Source: Hymenobacter radiodurans
Lineage (GTDB): Bacteria; Bacteroidota; Bacteroidia; Cytophagales; Hymenobacteraceae
Direction: 5' to 3'
DNA: 64,000 bases
Assembly (NCBI RefSeq): GCF_004355185.1
Contig: NZ_CP037921.1
Location: forward strand, 62,001-126,000
A program made the translations under genes and the position numbers. Shown in pieces: positions 63,907-64,000 of this stretch; position 1 is the stretch's first letter, and each line of letters begins with the position of its first letter. The notes beneath the pieces were generated by a model. That model had not been told where the DNA came from. It worked only from the letters and a program-made list of their open reading frames with translations, and did no database searches.

Positions 63907-64000
63907 TCACTTATCGATATTAAAGCCCAAGCCAAACTGAATCAGGCTGTTTTCGGATGACTGCTGGTAGGACACCGAAAAGGCGAGGGTTTCGACCACG
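63907..64000 (-). CDS. C-terminus of an outer-membrane beta-barrel protein (partial)
   Basis: The minus strand at the right edge reads VVETLAFSVSYQQSSENSLI and then QFGLGFNIDK before a TGA at 63907-63909. Alternating hydrophobic strands and an end in short aromatic strands are typical of outer-membrane barrels of the transporter or phenol-pathway MetA-like type. The rest lies beyond the window. Confidence 0.5.
   Translation of the reverse strand, partial: VVETLAFSVSYQQSSENSLIQFGLGFNIDK

Noticed and set aside
1..64000. CRISPR array
   Set aside because: No set of regularly spaced direct repeats was seen; the only tandem repeats are the three decamers at 32536-32565.
1..64000. tRNA or rRNA genes
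   Set aside because: No cloverleaf with a T-loop GTTCRA-type motif and no rRNA-like segment was recognised; the structured block at 54613 has no acceptor stem.

Overview
The window reads as a chromosomal segment of a high-GC member of the Bacteroidota, most likely a Hymenobacter-type bacterium (Cytophagales). The reasons are a SusC/SusD pair, TonB-linked receptors, a PorT-like barrel, a DUF2339 giant membrane protein, few Shine-Dalgarno-like start sites, and GC-rich coding DNA with AT-rich accessory islands. The organism is inferred from gene content only.

Layout. 58-3378: TonB-dependent receptor (broken frame) and an HxlR regulator relic. 3629-9689: urease locus with a nickel permease, fused ureAB, an AT-rich foreign gene, ureC, ureF, ureG and convergent ureD; no ureE is seen. 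10197-12527: GNAT acetyltransferase and a secreted GH13 amylase-like enzyme. 12940-20240 (minus): SusC, SusD, a Tat-exported phosphoesterase and a glycerophosphodiesterase, which look like an outer-membrane phosphodiester-scavenging operon. 20478-22854: small membrane protein, serine recombinase and a YhcG-type PD-(D/E)XK nuclease. 22900-31135 (minus): an operon of SWIM zinc-finger protein, DUF5691, MoxR AAA ATPase, 4-TM protein, DUF5682 and VWA protein. 31566-33347: DUF4406, nudK and a divergent DeoR regulator with a three-repeat operator. 33579-44965: barrel protein, a four-gene membrane/phosphoesterase/SRPBCC operon, an unknown protein, DUF2339 and small secreted or lipoproteins. 45052-62116: accessory island with a tyrosine integrase at one end and a serine recombinase at the other. 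It carries TfoX, a HATPase/STAS-like pair, TM2, a DUF4041/GIY-YIG protein, small unknown genes, gene relics, structured intergenic DNA, a KAP NTPase with a coiled-coil membrane partner, and a divergent pair ending in a sugar-phosphate transferase fused to a helical module. 62428-64000: small genes and the C-terminus of a barrel protein.

Data quality. At least twelve conserved genes are broken at G or C runs of 3-8 bases. In nearly all of them, restoring one base re-joins a normal protein. This points to homopolymer-length sequencing error more than to real gene decay. I report such genes as single features spanning both frames. No tRNA, rRNA or CRISPR array was seen.
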